DNA of 64,000 nucleotides from Prauserella cavernicola (GTDB lineage: Bacteria; Actinomycetota; Actinomycetes; Mycobacteriales; Pseudonocardiaceae). The stretch is taken from positions 124,001 to 188,000 of the forward strand of contig NZ_JAENJH010000003.1 of assembly GCF_016595675.1 (NCBI RefSeq), given 5' to 3'. The position numbers and the translations under genes are program-made. The notes below the pieces were generated by a model. The model was not told the origin of the DNA. It saw only the letters and a list, made by a program, of their open reading frames with translations, and did no database searches. Below are positions 54,860 through 62,786 of this stretch, one piece after another. Each line of letters opens with the position of its first letter. The first letter of the stretch is position 1.

Positions 54860-54937
54860 GCCCGCGCGCGGTCGCCGGAACGTACCTAGGCTGGACGGAC
54901 AGGTGCGGTCCGGCTCCGGATTCGAGAGGTGTCGCCG

Positions 54938-55564
54938 GTGTTCACCGAGGTACTCGACTGGTTGCGCGACCTTCCCCCGGCGGGGTTGATCGCCGCCGCG
55001 GGCCTGCTCGTCTTCGGGGAGTGCACGCTCGGGCTCGGCTTCATCGCGCCGGGCGAGACCGGCCTGTTCATCCTCGGGACCACGGTGGACAGCGTCCCGG
55101 AGTTTCTCGTGATGTGGGTGGTCACCACGGTCTGCGCGATCGCGGGCGACTCGGTGGGCTACGCGATCGGCTGGAAGCTGGGTCCGAAGCTGCGCCAGAC
55201 CAAGCTCGTGCGCAAACACGGCGCGAACGGCTGGGACCGCACCACCGACGTGCTGCGCCGCCGCGGCGCGTGGGCCGTGCTCATCGCGATCTTCCTGCCC
55301 GTGCTGCGCACCCTCATGCCCGCCGCCGCGGGCACGGCGAAGCTGTCGCTGCGCAAGTTCCTGCCCGCCGTCGTGCTCGGCGCGGCGGCCTGGTGCGCGC
55401 TGCACATCGGCATCGGCGTGGCCGCTGGTGAGGCGGCCAGGCAGATCGAACGTGCGGTGGGTGCCGGCAGCTGGATCGTGCTGGGCGTGGTCGCGCTCGC
55501 CGTCGTCGTGGTGATCGTGGTGCGGCGCAGGCGGGCGAAGACCGCCGACGACGTCACGAGCTGA
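54938..55564 (+). CDS. DedA family membrane protein
   Basis: 208 residues from GTG 54938 (GAGAGG 8 nt upstream; GTG 54929 also in frame). DedA/SNARE-associated fold: [25 protein letters not shown], with the acidic Glu in FGE and the GETGL motif, then [16 protein letters not shown] and the conserved Arg in [14 protein letters not shown]. DedA proteins are now linked to lipid-carrier flipping and membrane homeostasis. Ends 11 bp inside the convergent recQ gene. Confidence 0.87.
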   Translation: MFTEVLDWLRDLPPAGLIAAAGLLVFGECTLGLGFIAPGETGLFILGTTVDSVPEFLVMWVVTTVCAIAGDSVGYAIGWKLGPKLRQTKLVRKHGANGWDRTTDVLRRRGAWAVLIAIFLPVLRTLMPAAAGTAKLSLRKFLPAVVLGAAAWCALHIGIGVAAGEAARQIERAVGAGSWIVLGVVALAVVVVIVVRRRRAKTADDVTS

Positions 55565-57380
55565 GCGCCTCCAGCAGCTTCTCGCCGTACTTGGCGAGCT
55601 TGTTCTCACCGACCCCGTTGACCCCGCCGAGCTCGCCCAGCGTCGAGGGCTGCTCGGTGGCGATCTGGCGCAGCGTCGCGTCGTGGAAGATCACATAGGC
55701 GGGCACGCCCTGCTCCTTCGCGGTGGCCGCGCGCCACGCCCGCAGCCGCTCGAACACGGGCACGGCCTCCTCGGGCAGGTCCGCGGCCTCGGTGCGGCGC
55801 GACTTCGAGCTCGCCTTCGCCGCGCGCTTGGGCTCCCTGCGCATCTGCACCGTGCGGCCCTGGTAGAGCACCTCGTCGCTGGCCTCGGTGGCGACGAGCG
55901 TGCCGTAGTCGCCCTCGACGGCGAGCAGGCCCTTCGCCAGCAGCTGCCGCACCACGCCACGCCACTCGCTGTCGGCGAGGTCGGCGCCGACGCCGAAGAC
56001 GCTCAGTGAGTCGTGGTCGTGCTGGGTGACCTTGGGAGTCTTCTTGCCGAGCAGGATGTCGATGATCTGGCCGGCGCCGAACTTCTGCCTGCGCTCGCGC
56101 CGCAGCCGCACGACGGTGGAGAGCAGCTTCTGTGCGGCGACCGTGCCGTCCCACGACTCGGGCGGAGCCAGGCACGTGTCGCAGTTGCCGCACGCCGTGC
56201 CGTCCTGGCCGAAGTAGGCGAGCAGTTGCACGCGCCTGCAGTCGACGGTCTCGCACAGCGCGAGCATCGCGTCGAGGTGTGCGCTCTGCTTGCGGCGGTG
56301 GGCCGCGTCGCCCTCCCCGCCGTCGATGAGCTTGCGCTGCTGCACCACGTCCTGCAGCCCGTAGGCGAGCCACGCCGTGGACGGCAGTCCGTCGCGGCCC
56401 GCGCGGCCGGTCTCCTGGTAGTAGCCCTCGACGGACTTGGGCAGGTCGAGGTGGGCGACGAACCGGACGTCCGGTTTGTCGATGCCCATGCCGAACGCGA
56501 TGGTGGCCACCACCACGAGCCCGTCCTCGCGCAGGAACCTGGCCTGGTGCTCGGCGCGGGTCTGCGCGTCGAGCCCGGCGTGGTAGGGAACCGCCTCGAT
56601 TCCGTTGCGCACCAGGAACTCCGCGGTCTCCTCGACCGACCTGCGCGAGAGGCAGTAGACGATGCCCGCGTCGCCGGAGTGCTCGGTGCGCAGCAGCTCC
56701 AGCAGTTGTTTGCGGGGCTCGTTCTTGCCGACGATGCGGTACTGGATGTTGGGCCGGTCGAAGCTCGCGACGAAGTGGTGGGCGCCCTCGAGCTTGAGCC
56801 GTGTCGAGATCTCGGCGTGGGTCGCTCTGGTGGCCGTGGCTGTCAGCGCGATCCTCGGCACGTCCGGCCAGCGCTCGTGCAGGTCGGACAGTGCGAGGTA
56901 GTCGGGCCGGAAGTCGTGGCCCCACTGGGAGACACAGTGCGCCTCGTCGATCGCGAACAGCGCGACCTTGCCGCGGTCGAGCAGAGCCAGCGTGGAGTCC
57001 ACGCGCAGCCGTTCCGGGGCGAGGTAGAGCAGGTCGAGCTCCCCGGCGAGGAACTCGGCCTCCACCATGCGCCGCTCACCGGGATCCTGCGTGGAGTTGA
57101 GGAAACCGGCGCGAACGCCGAGGGCGCGCAGCGCGTCCACCTGGTCCTGCATGAGCGCGATGAGCGGGGAGATGACCACCCCGACGCCGTCGCGCACCAG
57201 CGACGGAATCTGGTAACACAGCGACTTCCCGCCACCGGTCGGCATCAGCACGAGTGCGTCGCCACCGCCGGCGACGTGCTCGACGATCTCCTGCTGACCC
57301 TGCCGGAACGAGTCGTAACCGAAGACCCGGTTCAGGACCTGCAGCGTCTCGGGAGTCTCGGGCGTCGCGGGTGAAGTCAC
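55554..57380 (-). CDS. recQ: ATP-dependent DNA helicase RecQ
   Basis: 608 residues. Helicase core: Q-motif [14 protein letters not shown], Walker [17 protein letters not shown] box [18 protein letters not shown], motif [18 protein letters not shown] and [13 protein letters not shown]. Zn-binding Cys set in [26 protein letters not shown] winged helix, and a C-terminal HRDC domain ending [22 protein letters not shown]. 3'-5' helicase in recombination and repair. Full length. Confidence 0.95.
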   Translation of the reverse strand: MTSPATPETPETLQVLNRVFGYDSFRQGQQEIVEHVAGGGDALVLMPTGGGKSLCYQIPSLVRDGVGVVISPLIALMQDQVDALRALGVRAGFLNSTQDPGERRMVEAEFLAGELDLLYLAPERLRVDSTLALLDRGKVALFAIDEAHCVSQWGHDFRPDYLALSDLHERWPDVPRIALTATATRATHAEISTRLKLEGAHHFVASFDRPNIQYRIVGKNEPRKQLLELLRTEHSGDAGIVYCLSRRSVEETAEFLVRNGIEAVPYHAGLDAQTRAEHQARFLREDGLVVVATIAFGMGIDKPDVRFVAHLDLPKSVEGYYQETGRAGRDGLPSTAWLAYGLQDVVQQRKLIDGGEGDAAHRRKQSAHLDAMLALCETVDCRRVQLLAYFGQDGTACGNCDTCLAPPESWDGTVAAQKLLSTVVRLRRERRQKFGAGQIIDILLGKKTPKVTQHDHDSLSVFGVGADLADSEWRGVVRQLLAKGLLAVEGDYGTLVATEASDEVLYQGRTVQMRREPKRAAKASSKSRRTEAADLPEEAVPVFERLRAWRAATAKEQGVPAYVIFHDATLRQIATEQPSTLGELGGVNGVGENKLAKYGEKLLEALSS

Positions 57381-57448
57381 CCCGGCGATCCTACGGAAGG
57401 CGCCGCCCCGCCGGGCGAGCCGCTGTCGCGGACCGGCGGGGCCGTGGT

Positions 57449-57467
57449 GGTGAAGGGAGCGTTCACC
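57449..57467. terminator. Short hairpin, decayed GTGAAGG-type element
   Basis: GGTGAA (57449-57454) and TTCACC (57462-57467) pair around a 7-nt loop; the first arm starts GGTGAAGGG as in the 26746 hairpin. It lies just behind the DUF1801 stop (57480, minus strand) and upstream of recQ. Confidence 0.45.
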
Positions 57468-57479
57468 GCGTGCGGATGC

Positions 57480-57839
57480 TCAGTAGAGGTCGCGCGCCTG
57501 CTCGAGCCAGCCGGTGAACAGCGCCTCGTCGAGGTCGGCGAGCCCGCGCAGCTTCACCCCGGCCATCTCCCTGGCCCCGTTCTCCAGCCTGCCCGAGGGA
57601 TCGGTCACCGACCGCCCGCGCCACAGGCTGAACGTCAGGTGAGTCGCATAGCCCTTGATCAGGCACACCGGGTCCCTGCCCGGCGCACCGCCCGCGCTCC
57701 ACACGGGATGTCCGTGCCACACCGCCTCGTTCGCCTCCGGTAGCGCCGCGCGGATCACCGGGAGCAGCTTCTCGGCGACCTCCCGCAGCGGCTCGGCCAG
57801 CGAACCCACATAGGCCTCGACCGTCTCGAACCTCGCCAT
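57480..57839 (-). CDS. DUF1801 domain protein
   Basis: 119 residues from ATG 57839; GTG 57845 overlaps the upstream hydrolase stop (GTGA) and would add two residues. VEAYVGSLAEPLREVAEKLLPVIRAALPEANEAVWHGHPVWS and LIKGYATHLTFSLWRG follow the DUF1801 (YdhG/YjhB-like) pattern. Function not established. Third gene of the SRPBCC-hydrolase-DUF1801 operon, a combination often found with DUF1801 genes. Confidence 0.85.
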   Translation of the reverse strand: MARFETVEAYVGSLAEPLREVAEKLLPVIRAALPEANEAVWHGHPVWSAGGAPGRDPVCLIKGYATHLTFSLWRGRSVTDPSGRLENGAREMAGVKLRGLADLDEALFTGWLEQARDLY

Positions 57840-57841
57840 CG

Positions 57842-58639
57842 TCACTGCCCGTCCAGGAACTCGGCCAGCACGGGCGCGAGCACCTTTTCCTTGATCATGT
57901 GTGTCTGCCCCGGCAGCGTCCGGTACCGCGCGTTCGGCAACAGCCCGGCCAGCGCGCCGACCCCGTTGCGCATCCACGTCGGGCTCTTGCCGCCGTCGGC
58001 GACGAGCGTGGGCACCGTGACGCCGTTCCAGCGATCCCTCGGCAGTGGCTCGCCCTGCTGGAAGCGCGTCACGAACGCGGCGTCGTAGGGCAGCGTCGGT
58101 GCCACGCCCTTCAGCTTCTTCCACACCGGCATCAGCCGCATGAGCGCGATCATGAAACCGGGCACCTCGACCTGTCGCATGAACGTGGCGACCGCGTCTC
58201 CCGGCCTGCCAGCCGCCAGCGAGCGTTCGTACTGCTCGGCGAGATCGGCGGGCAGCGGAGGCCGCGAGTCGTCGACGACCAGCGGCGGTTCGTACAGCGC
58301 CAGCTTCCGTACGGCGAGCCCGCTGTTCGCGGCCTCGAGCGCCAGCATCGCGCCCGAGGAGGCGCCGAACAGATGCGCCGAGCCGCCCGCTTCCCGAAGC
58401 AGTGCGGCGAGGTCCTCGAGTTCGCGCTCCACGGCGTACGGCGCGGTGTCGCCGCTCTCGCCTCGGCCCCGGCGGTCGTAGGTGTAGACGGTGAAGCGTG
58501 GCGTGAGTTCCTTCGCCAAGGCCGTCATCGGTCCCTGGCCGCGGTAACACATCGCGCCGTCGACGAGGATCAACGGGTCGCCCTCGCCTGTGCGGTCGTA
58601 GGCGATCCTGGTGCCGTCGGCCGAGGTTACGGTGCTCAT
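57842..58639 (-). CDS. Alpha/beta hydrolase
   Basis: 265 residues. Nucleophile elbow FGASSGAML (Ser in GxSxG-like position), oxyanion region LILVDGAMCYRG (variant of HG), acid in TLVADGGKSP and His in PGQTHMIKEKVL. Hydrolase with unknown ester, amide or lactone substrate. ATG 58639 overlaps the upstream SRPBCC stop (ATGA), coupling the two. Confidence 0.85.
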   Translation of the reverse strand: MSTVTSADGTRIAYDRTGEGDPLILVDGAMCYRGQGPMTALAKELTPRFTVYTYDRRGRGESGDTAPYAVERELEDLAALLREAGGSAHLFGASSGAMLALEAANSGLAVRKLALYEPPLVVDDSRPPLPADLAEQYERSLAAGRPGDAVATFMRQVEVPGFMIALMRLMPVWKKLKGVAPTLPYDAAFVTRFQQGEPLPRDRWNGVTVPTLVADGGKSPTWMRNGVGALAGLLPNARYRTLPGQTHMIKEKVLAPVLAEFLDGQ

Positions 58640-59382
58640 CGGAGGTTTCCTTCCTGGGAGTGCCCGGCCAGCCAGGCCTGCCACTCCGGCTCGGTGTCCA
58701 CAGTGGAAAAGAAGTGGTGGCCCGCCACCAGTGCGCCGTGGAACCCCTGCAGGACCCGGTACAGCGCGTCGTCGGTGCGGATGCCGATGGTCTGCGAGTT
58801 CGCGGAGTAGACCACGCCCTCGACGACGCGTCCGTCCACAGTGAACCGGACGCGGTCGCCCTCGGCGGGCTCGTCGCCCAGTCCGAGCGCCGCCCTGACG
58901 CTCGCCCAGGTGCGGGTCCAGTCGCCAACGGGCGGGCCGAAGACCGTGAGCGGAGCGGCGGTCCGGCCCGCGAAGTGTGTGAGGTAGGTGGCGAGGGTGT
59001 CGAAGAACAGCGCACCGCCCTTGCTCATGGCCTCGAACTCGTCGGCCCAGTCGTCGCCGGGGATGAAGCCGCTGGTGACGACCTTCAAGACGGTGCTGCC
59101 GCCGCCGCGGCCCTCGATCAGGAACTCGTAGGCGACGAAGCGGCCGTCCTCGTCTTGCTCGCCGCCGTAGGCGAGCCGCGCGCCCGGCTCCCAGGCCGTG
59201 ATCGGCGCCTCCGGCGCATAGCCGCCGAAGAGCGTGCTGACCGTGCCGCCCTCGCCGGGCACGACGTCGTTGCGGCCCATGAACCACGAGTCGATGCCGG
59301 GACCGGTCGCGATCGCGTCCCAGACCTGCTCCGGTGTCGCACTCAGCTCGACCTTGTCCTGCCGTTCGAATCGGTGGCCCAT
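58636..59382 (-). CDS. SRPBCC/AHSA1 family protein
   Basis: 248 residues. DKVELSATPEQVWDAIATGPGIDSWFMGRN and AYGGEQDEDGRFVAYEFLIEGRGGGSTVLKVVTSGFIPGDDWADEFEAMSKGGALFFDTLATYLTHF form an AHSA1/START-like lipid-binding barrel in the first 150 residues; the remaining 90 residues contain a second, less clear domain with VRFTVDGRVVEGVVYSANSQTIGIRTDDALYRVLQGFHG. First gene of a three-gene operon. Ligand unknown. Confidence 0.83.
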   Translation of the reverse strand: MGHRFERQDKVELSATPEQVWDAIATGPGIDSWFMGRNDVVPGEGGTVSTLFGGYAPEAPITAWEPGARLAYGGEQDEDGRFVAYEFLIEGRGGGSTVLKVVTSGFIPGDDWADEFEAMSKGGALFFDTLATYLTHFAGRTAAPLTVFGPPVGDWTRTWASVRAALGLGDEPAEGDRVRFTVDGRVVEGVVYSANSQTIGIRTDDALYRVLQGFHGALVAGHHFFSTVDTEPEWQAWLAGHSQEGNLR

Positions 59383-59501
59383 CTCAGCTCTCCTTCGTGT
59401 GCGAACAGGAGAACTGTCCCACCGACAAATAAAGTTGTCAAGACGGTTCGTGTTGTCGGTCGCTCACGCTAGGCTGACGCGACATCATCGAGGGGGAACG
59501 T

Positions 59502-60551
59502 GTGAACAGCGACGTGCAGGCGGGTACGGCAGGTACGGCAGGCAGAGTCAGATTTCCCGGCATCAGCCCGAGGGCCTACGAGCACCCGGTCGACCGGGGC
59601 GCGCTGGCGACGCTGCGAATGGTGCCGGGCTTCGCCGACGTCCTCAAGACGATGGCCGGCTTCTTCCACGAGCGCGGCGAACGGCTGATGGCGCTCGGCT
59701 CGGCGATCCGGGTCGGGCCGACGCAGTACCCGGAGCTCGACCGGCTGCGGAACGAATGCGCCGAGGTGCTCGACATCGATCGGGTGCCGACCGTCTTCGT
59801 CGCCCGCGGCGCCGAACCCAGCGCCATGACGATCGGCATGGACGAGCCGTTCATCGTGCTCTCCACCGGGCTCGTTGAGCTGCTCGACCACGACGGCCTG
59901 CGGTTCGTGCTCGGGCACGAGATGGGCCACGTCCTGTCCGGCCACGCCGCCTACCGCACGATGCTGCTCCGGCTCGTCGAACTGCAGCTGAGCATGTCGT
60001 GGATGCCGGTGAGCGCGCTCGGGCTGCGCGCGGTGATCGCCGCGCTCAGCGAGTGGTTCCGCAAGGCGGAGCTCTCGTGTGACCGCGCGGGGCTGCTGTG
60101 CGGGCAGGACCCGCAGGCCGCTCTGCGGGCGCACGTGCTGCTGGCGGGTGGTGTCGACCCCGCGCAGGTGGACATCCCGGCGTTTCTGCAGCAGGCCACC
60201 GAGTACGCCTCGGGTGAGGACATCCGGGACAGTTTGCTGAAGCTGCGCAACATCGAACTGATGTCGCACCCGCTCGCCGTGGTGCGCGCGGCGGAGCTGC
60301 AGAAGTGGGCCGCCTCGGCCGACTACCGCGACATCCTCGCCGGCGACTACCCGCGCCGCGACACCGACGAGCCGCAGGCCAACTGGTCCTCGGACGTCAA
60401 GTCCGCCGCGAAGTCCTACAAGGACTCGTTCACCGCGTCCACCGACCCGCTCGCGAAGGTCTTCGCCGACGTCGGCGAAGCCGTCTCCGGCGCGGCGGGC
60501 AAGGTCTGGACCCGAGTCAAGGGCAACGGAGACGCCCCACCCTCCGCCTGA
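59502..60551 (+). CDS. M48 family zinc metallopeptidase
   Basis: 349 residues. Zinc site HEMGH (139-143) in FVLGHEMGHVLSGHAA, third ligand Glu in FRKAELSCDRAGLL. Few hydrophobic helices (a stretch about 155-180), so it is HtpX/Ste24-like in fold but probably peripheral or cytoplasmic. GTG start with GAGGGGGAA upstream, and TAGGCT (59470-59475) is a probable -10. A 21-bp repeat array starts 4 bp after the stop in the same direction. Confidence 0.88.
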   Translation: MNSDVQAGTAGTAGRVRFPGISPRAYEHPVDRGALATLRMVPGFADVLKTMAGFFHERGERLMALGSAIRVGPTQYPELDRLRNECAEVLDIDRVPTVFVARGAEPSAMTIGMDEPFIVLSTGLVELLDHDGLRFVLGHEMGHVLSGHAAYRTMLLRLVELQLSMSWMPVSALGLRAVIAALSEWFRKAELSCDRAGLLCGQDPQAALRAHVLLAGGVDPAQVDIPAFLQQATEYASGEDIRDSLLKLRNIELMSHPLAVVRAAELQKWAASADYRDILAGDYPRRDTDEPQANWSSDVKSAAKSYKDSFTASTDPLAKVFADVGEAVSGAAGKVWTRVKGNGDAPPSA

Positions 60552-60554
60552 CCC

Positions 60555-60846
60555 GCGTGTCGTGTGCCCGAACCCGCGAGTCCCGCGCCCGGGCTCGTGA
60601 GTTGCGCGTTCGGGTTCGTGAGTTGCGCGCTCGGGGCCGCGAGGTGCGCGCTCGGGTTCGCGAGGTGCGCGCTCGGGTTCGCGAGGTGCGCGCTCGGGAC
60701 CGCGAGTTGCACGTCTGGCTCGCGAGTCGTGCACCCCGGCGCGCGAGTCGTGCGCGCCCGGGACCGCGAACTGTGCTCCATGGGTCCCTGATCCGGCGCT
60801 CCGGGCCGCGAACTAGCCGCCTGGCCGCGAGTCGTGCGTTCGGCCC
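60555..60846 (+). repeat. 21-bp repeat array behind the M48 peptidase gene
   Basis: About fourteen units starting GCGAGT, GTGAGT, GCGAGG, GCGAAC or GCGTGT, mostly 21 bp long (single units of 20, 23 and 19 bp; one segment is two units long). Most are of the TGCGCGCTCGGG or CGTGCR variety, a different subtype from the C-run units at 20.6 kb. They begin 4 bp after the peptidase stop and follow its direction, in the gap to a convergent gene. Nothing else is seen in 60552-60924. Confidence 0.85.
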
Positions 60847-60924
60847 AAGCGCGTAGGTCTTTCCGATCGGCTTCCCGGCCGGCGCCCATCGCCGCGGTCA
60901 GGCACCCGACCCGCGCTCACCCGA

Positions 60925-61794
60925 TCAGCGCGGCGAAAGCCGTGCCAGCGCACCGATCTCGAGCGCCACCCACACCGCGCCGTCCGGTCCCACGGTGATG
61001 CCGTGCGGCTCGGACGAAGGCCGGGGCAGCGCGTGGTGCTCCATCGAGCCGTCCTCGTCGACGTGCCCGACCCGGCCCGCGCCCCACTCGGTGAACCAGT
61101 AGCCGCCGCGCGGGTCGGCCACGATGGCGTGCGGTCGCGCGGCCCGCTCCGGCAGCGGGAACTCGGTGATCTCGCCGTCGGGCGTGATGCGGCCGACCTG
61201 TCCCGCGCCGATCTCCACGAACCACAGCGCGTCGCGGCCGCTCATGATGCCTACCGGCGCGGCGGACTCCGTCGGTAGCGTGTGGACGGTGACGTCGCCG
61301 TCGGTGGTGATCCGCGCGATCGCGTTGGCCTGGTTGAGACAGCACCACAGCGCGCCATCCGGCCCGGTTGTGATGGCCGCCGGGTAGGAGCCGTCGGGCA
61401 GCGGGAACTCGGTGAGCTCTCCGCCGGGCTCCAGCCGGGCGATGCGATCGGTGTTCATCTGGGTGAACCACACCGCGCCGTCAGGTCCGGTCGTGATGCC
61501 GTAGGGACCCGCTTCGGGAACGGCGAACGTCGAAACCGTGCCGTCGAGCGCGATGCGGCCCACGCGATGGCCTGCGAACTCTGTGAACCACAGCGCGTCG
61601 TCCGGCCCCGTGGTGATCACGGTCGGCTGCCCCGTCGGCGGATCGAGCGGGTAGCTGATGACGTCGCCGCCGGTGGTCATCCGGCCGATGCTGCCACTGC
61701 GGACCTGCGTGAACCAGAGCGCGCCGTCGGCTCCCGTCGCGATGCCGTACGGGCCTTCGTCGCCTGCCGGAAACTCCACGATGGACACTGTCAT
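60925..61794 (-). CDS. Vgb-like beta-propeller (streptogramin B lyase family)
   Basis: 289 residues built of about seven repeats of some 42 residues, each with a TTGPDGALWFTE-like core and an I(A/G)RI..DG strand: the fold of virginiamycin B lyase, which linearises type B streptogramins. Many family members are chromosomal and of untested activity, so resistance is possible rather than shown. ATG start, cytoplasmic (no signal). Single gene; a repeat array lies downstream. Confidence 0.85.
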   Translation of the reverse strand: MTVSIVEFPAGDEGPYGIATGADGALWFTQVRSGSIGRMTTGGDVISYPLDPPTGQPTVITTGPDDALWFTEFAGHRVGRIALDGTVSTFAVPEAGPYGITTGPDGAVWFTQMNTDRIARLEPGGELTEFPLPDGSYPAAITTGPDGALWCCLNQANAIARITTDGDVTVHTLPTESAAPVGIMSGRDALWFVEIGAGQVGRITPDGEITEFPLPERAARPHAIVADPRGGYWFTEWGAGRVGHVDEDGSMEHHALPRPSSEPHGITVGPDGAVWVALEIGALARLSPR

Positions 61795-61830
61795 GCGCTC
61801 AGGCTACGGGCGCGGGCAACCGGTTTGCGC

Positions 61831-61935
61831 TCACCACATCACGTCGTCCCACTCGACGTCGTCCGGTGGACGGCGCAGCCAGTGAACGAGCCGCCGCCAC
61901 GCTCGTCGGGCCGCCTGAAGCGCGCGGCGGAACAC
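61831..61935 (-). CDS. Possible small protein, 34 residues, Arg/Trp-rich
   Basis: GTG 61935 is preceded by GGAGG (5-nt spacing), followed by 34 codons: an Arg-rich N-terminal half (FRRALQAARRAWRRLVHWLRR) and an acidic tail PPDDVEWDDVMW. The amphipathic helix followed by an acidic Trp-containing end looks protein-like in a region otherwise lacking a gene (61795-62092). No family is recognised; it may be chance. Confidence 0.35.
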   Translation of the reverse strand: MFRRALQAARRAWRRLVHWLRRPPDDVEWDDVMW

Positions 61936-62092
61936 TCTGCCTCCAGGAAGGTCGGATCTGACCTGGAGTCGCCGGGCATGGCCGGTGCGTCACAGAGTCG
62001 CCCGGTGCCGATGCCCGATCGTGATCGATGTGCCCCATTCGGTCGCGACGAGTGGGCGCAACGATCCAGGACTGCTTCGCCCACCCGCGATG

Positions 62093-62584
62093 TCAGTGCT
62101 TGCGCACGACCCGCTCCGGCTCGCCGGGCTTCCACACGGTGATGTCGAGGTGACCGTCACCGACCTCCACGGACGACCCGCCGACGATGTCGGCTTCGTA
62201 GAAGGTGTCGAACTCCTGCCCGCGCAGGTCGAAGCCCGTTTCGTCGTAGAGCGCGGTGGCCCAGCGCTGGTGCAGTGCGGGATCGCGCACGTCGTGCACG
62301 GTGCCCCAGAGCTTCGCGTCGCCCTCAGTGACCTGCGGATCGGCGGTGGCGGTGTGCAGGCAGAACCGCGGATCACGTGCGAGGTCCTTGAACTTGGTGG
62401 TGCCGGGCATGCCGACCAGCCACAGCCTGCCTTCGAACAACCGCGGCTCGAGCGGACTGATCCTGGGGAACCCGTCGGAGCGCAACGTCGCGAGCATGCA
62501 GAGGTTGCCGGTGGCGGAATGCCGTCGCGCGAAGATCTCGGAGATCCGAGGTGCGGCGGCTGCGAACTCGGTCCAGGTGGTCAT
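62093..62584 (-). CDS. Pyridoxamine-5'-phosphate-oxidase-fold (PPOX) protein
   Basis: 163 residues from ATG 62584 (TTG 62605 is an in-frame alternative). Split-barrel flavin fold: HSATGNLCMLATLRSDGFPRISPLEPRLFEGRLWLVGMPGTTKFKDLARDPRFCLHTAT, then KLWGTVHDV and the C-terminal ITVWKPGEPERVVRKH. Such proteins bind FMN, F420 or heme; cofactor not assignable. It is not a paralogue of pdxH in the strict sense (lacks the PLP-site segment). Confidence 0.82.
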   Translation of the reverse strand: MTTWTEFAAAAPRISEIFARRHSATGNLCMLATLRSDGFPRISPLEPRLFEGRLWLVGMPGTTKFKDLARDPRFCLHTATADPQVTEGDAKLWGTVHDVRDPALHQRWATALYDETGFDLRGQEFDTFYEADIVGGSSVEVGDGHLDITVWKPGEPERVVRKH

Positions 62585-62745
62585 GCCCTCTGACGCTACG
62601 AGCAAACCCTGCCAACGGCTGTCATGGTTTTGTGGCGGGGCAGATCGAGTCGGGACGCGTTGGCCAGGTAACCCGGACGTCCAACGCGCCGATTCCGTTC
62701 AGCGCTGGACGAGTGGTGGAACAGAGGGTGCCCCGCGTTCGGGTG

Positions 62746-62781
62746 GGCGGGTGCGGGTCTCCGAAGACACCCGCACCCGCC
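62746..62781 (-). terminator. Hairpin terminator of the Gly-rich gene
   Basis: GGCGGGTGCGGGT (62746-62758) pairs perfectly with ACCCGCACCCGCC (62769-62781), loop 10 nt. It lies 5 bp behind the stop of the Gly/Pro-rich gene on the minus strand. Confidence 0.85.
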
Positions 62782-62786
62782 ACCCG

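Noticed and set aside
59469-60889. Minus-strand frames opposite the M48 peptidase and its repeat array
   Set aside because: Codon content is that of an antisense strand of a GC-rich gene, and the repeated LANPSAH-like heptads come from the 21-bp repeat.
62606-62786. Extra gene between the PPOX-like gene and the Gly-rich gene
   Set aside because: The short frames lack ribosome sites; the region holds a perfect hairpin terminator (62746-62781) and otherwise nothing I can support.
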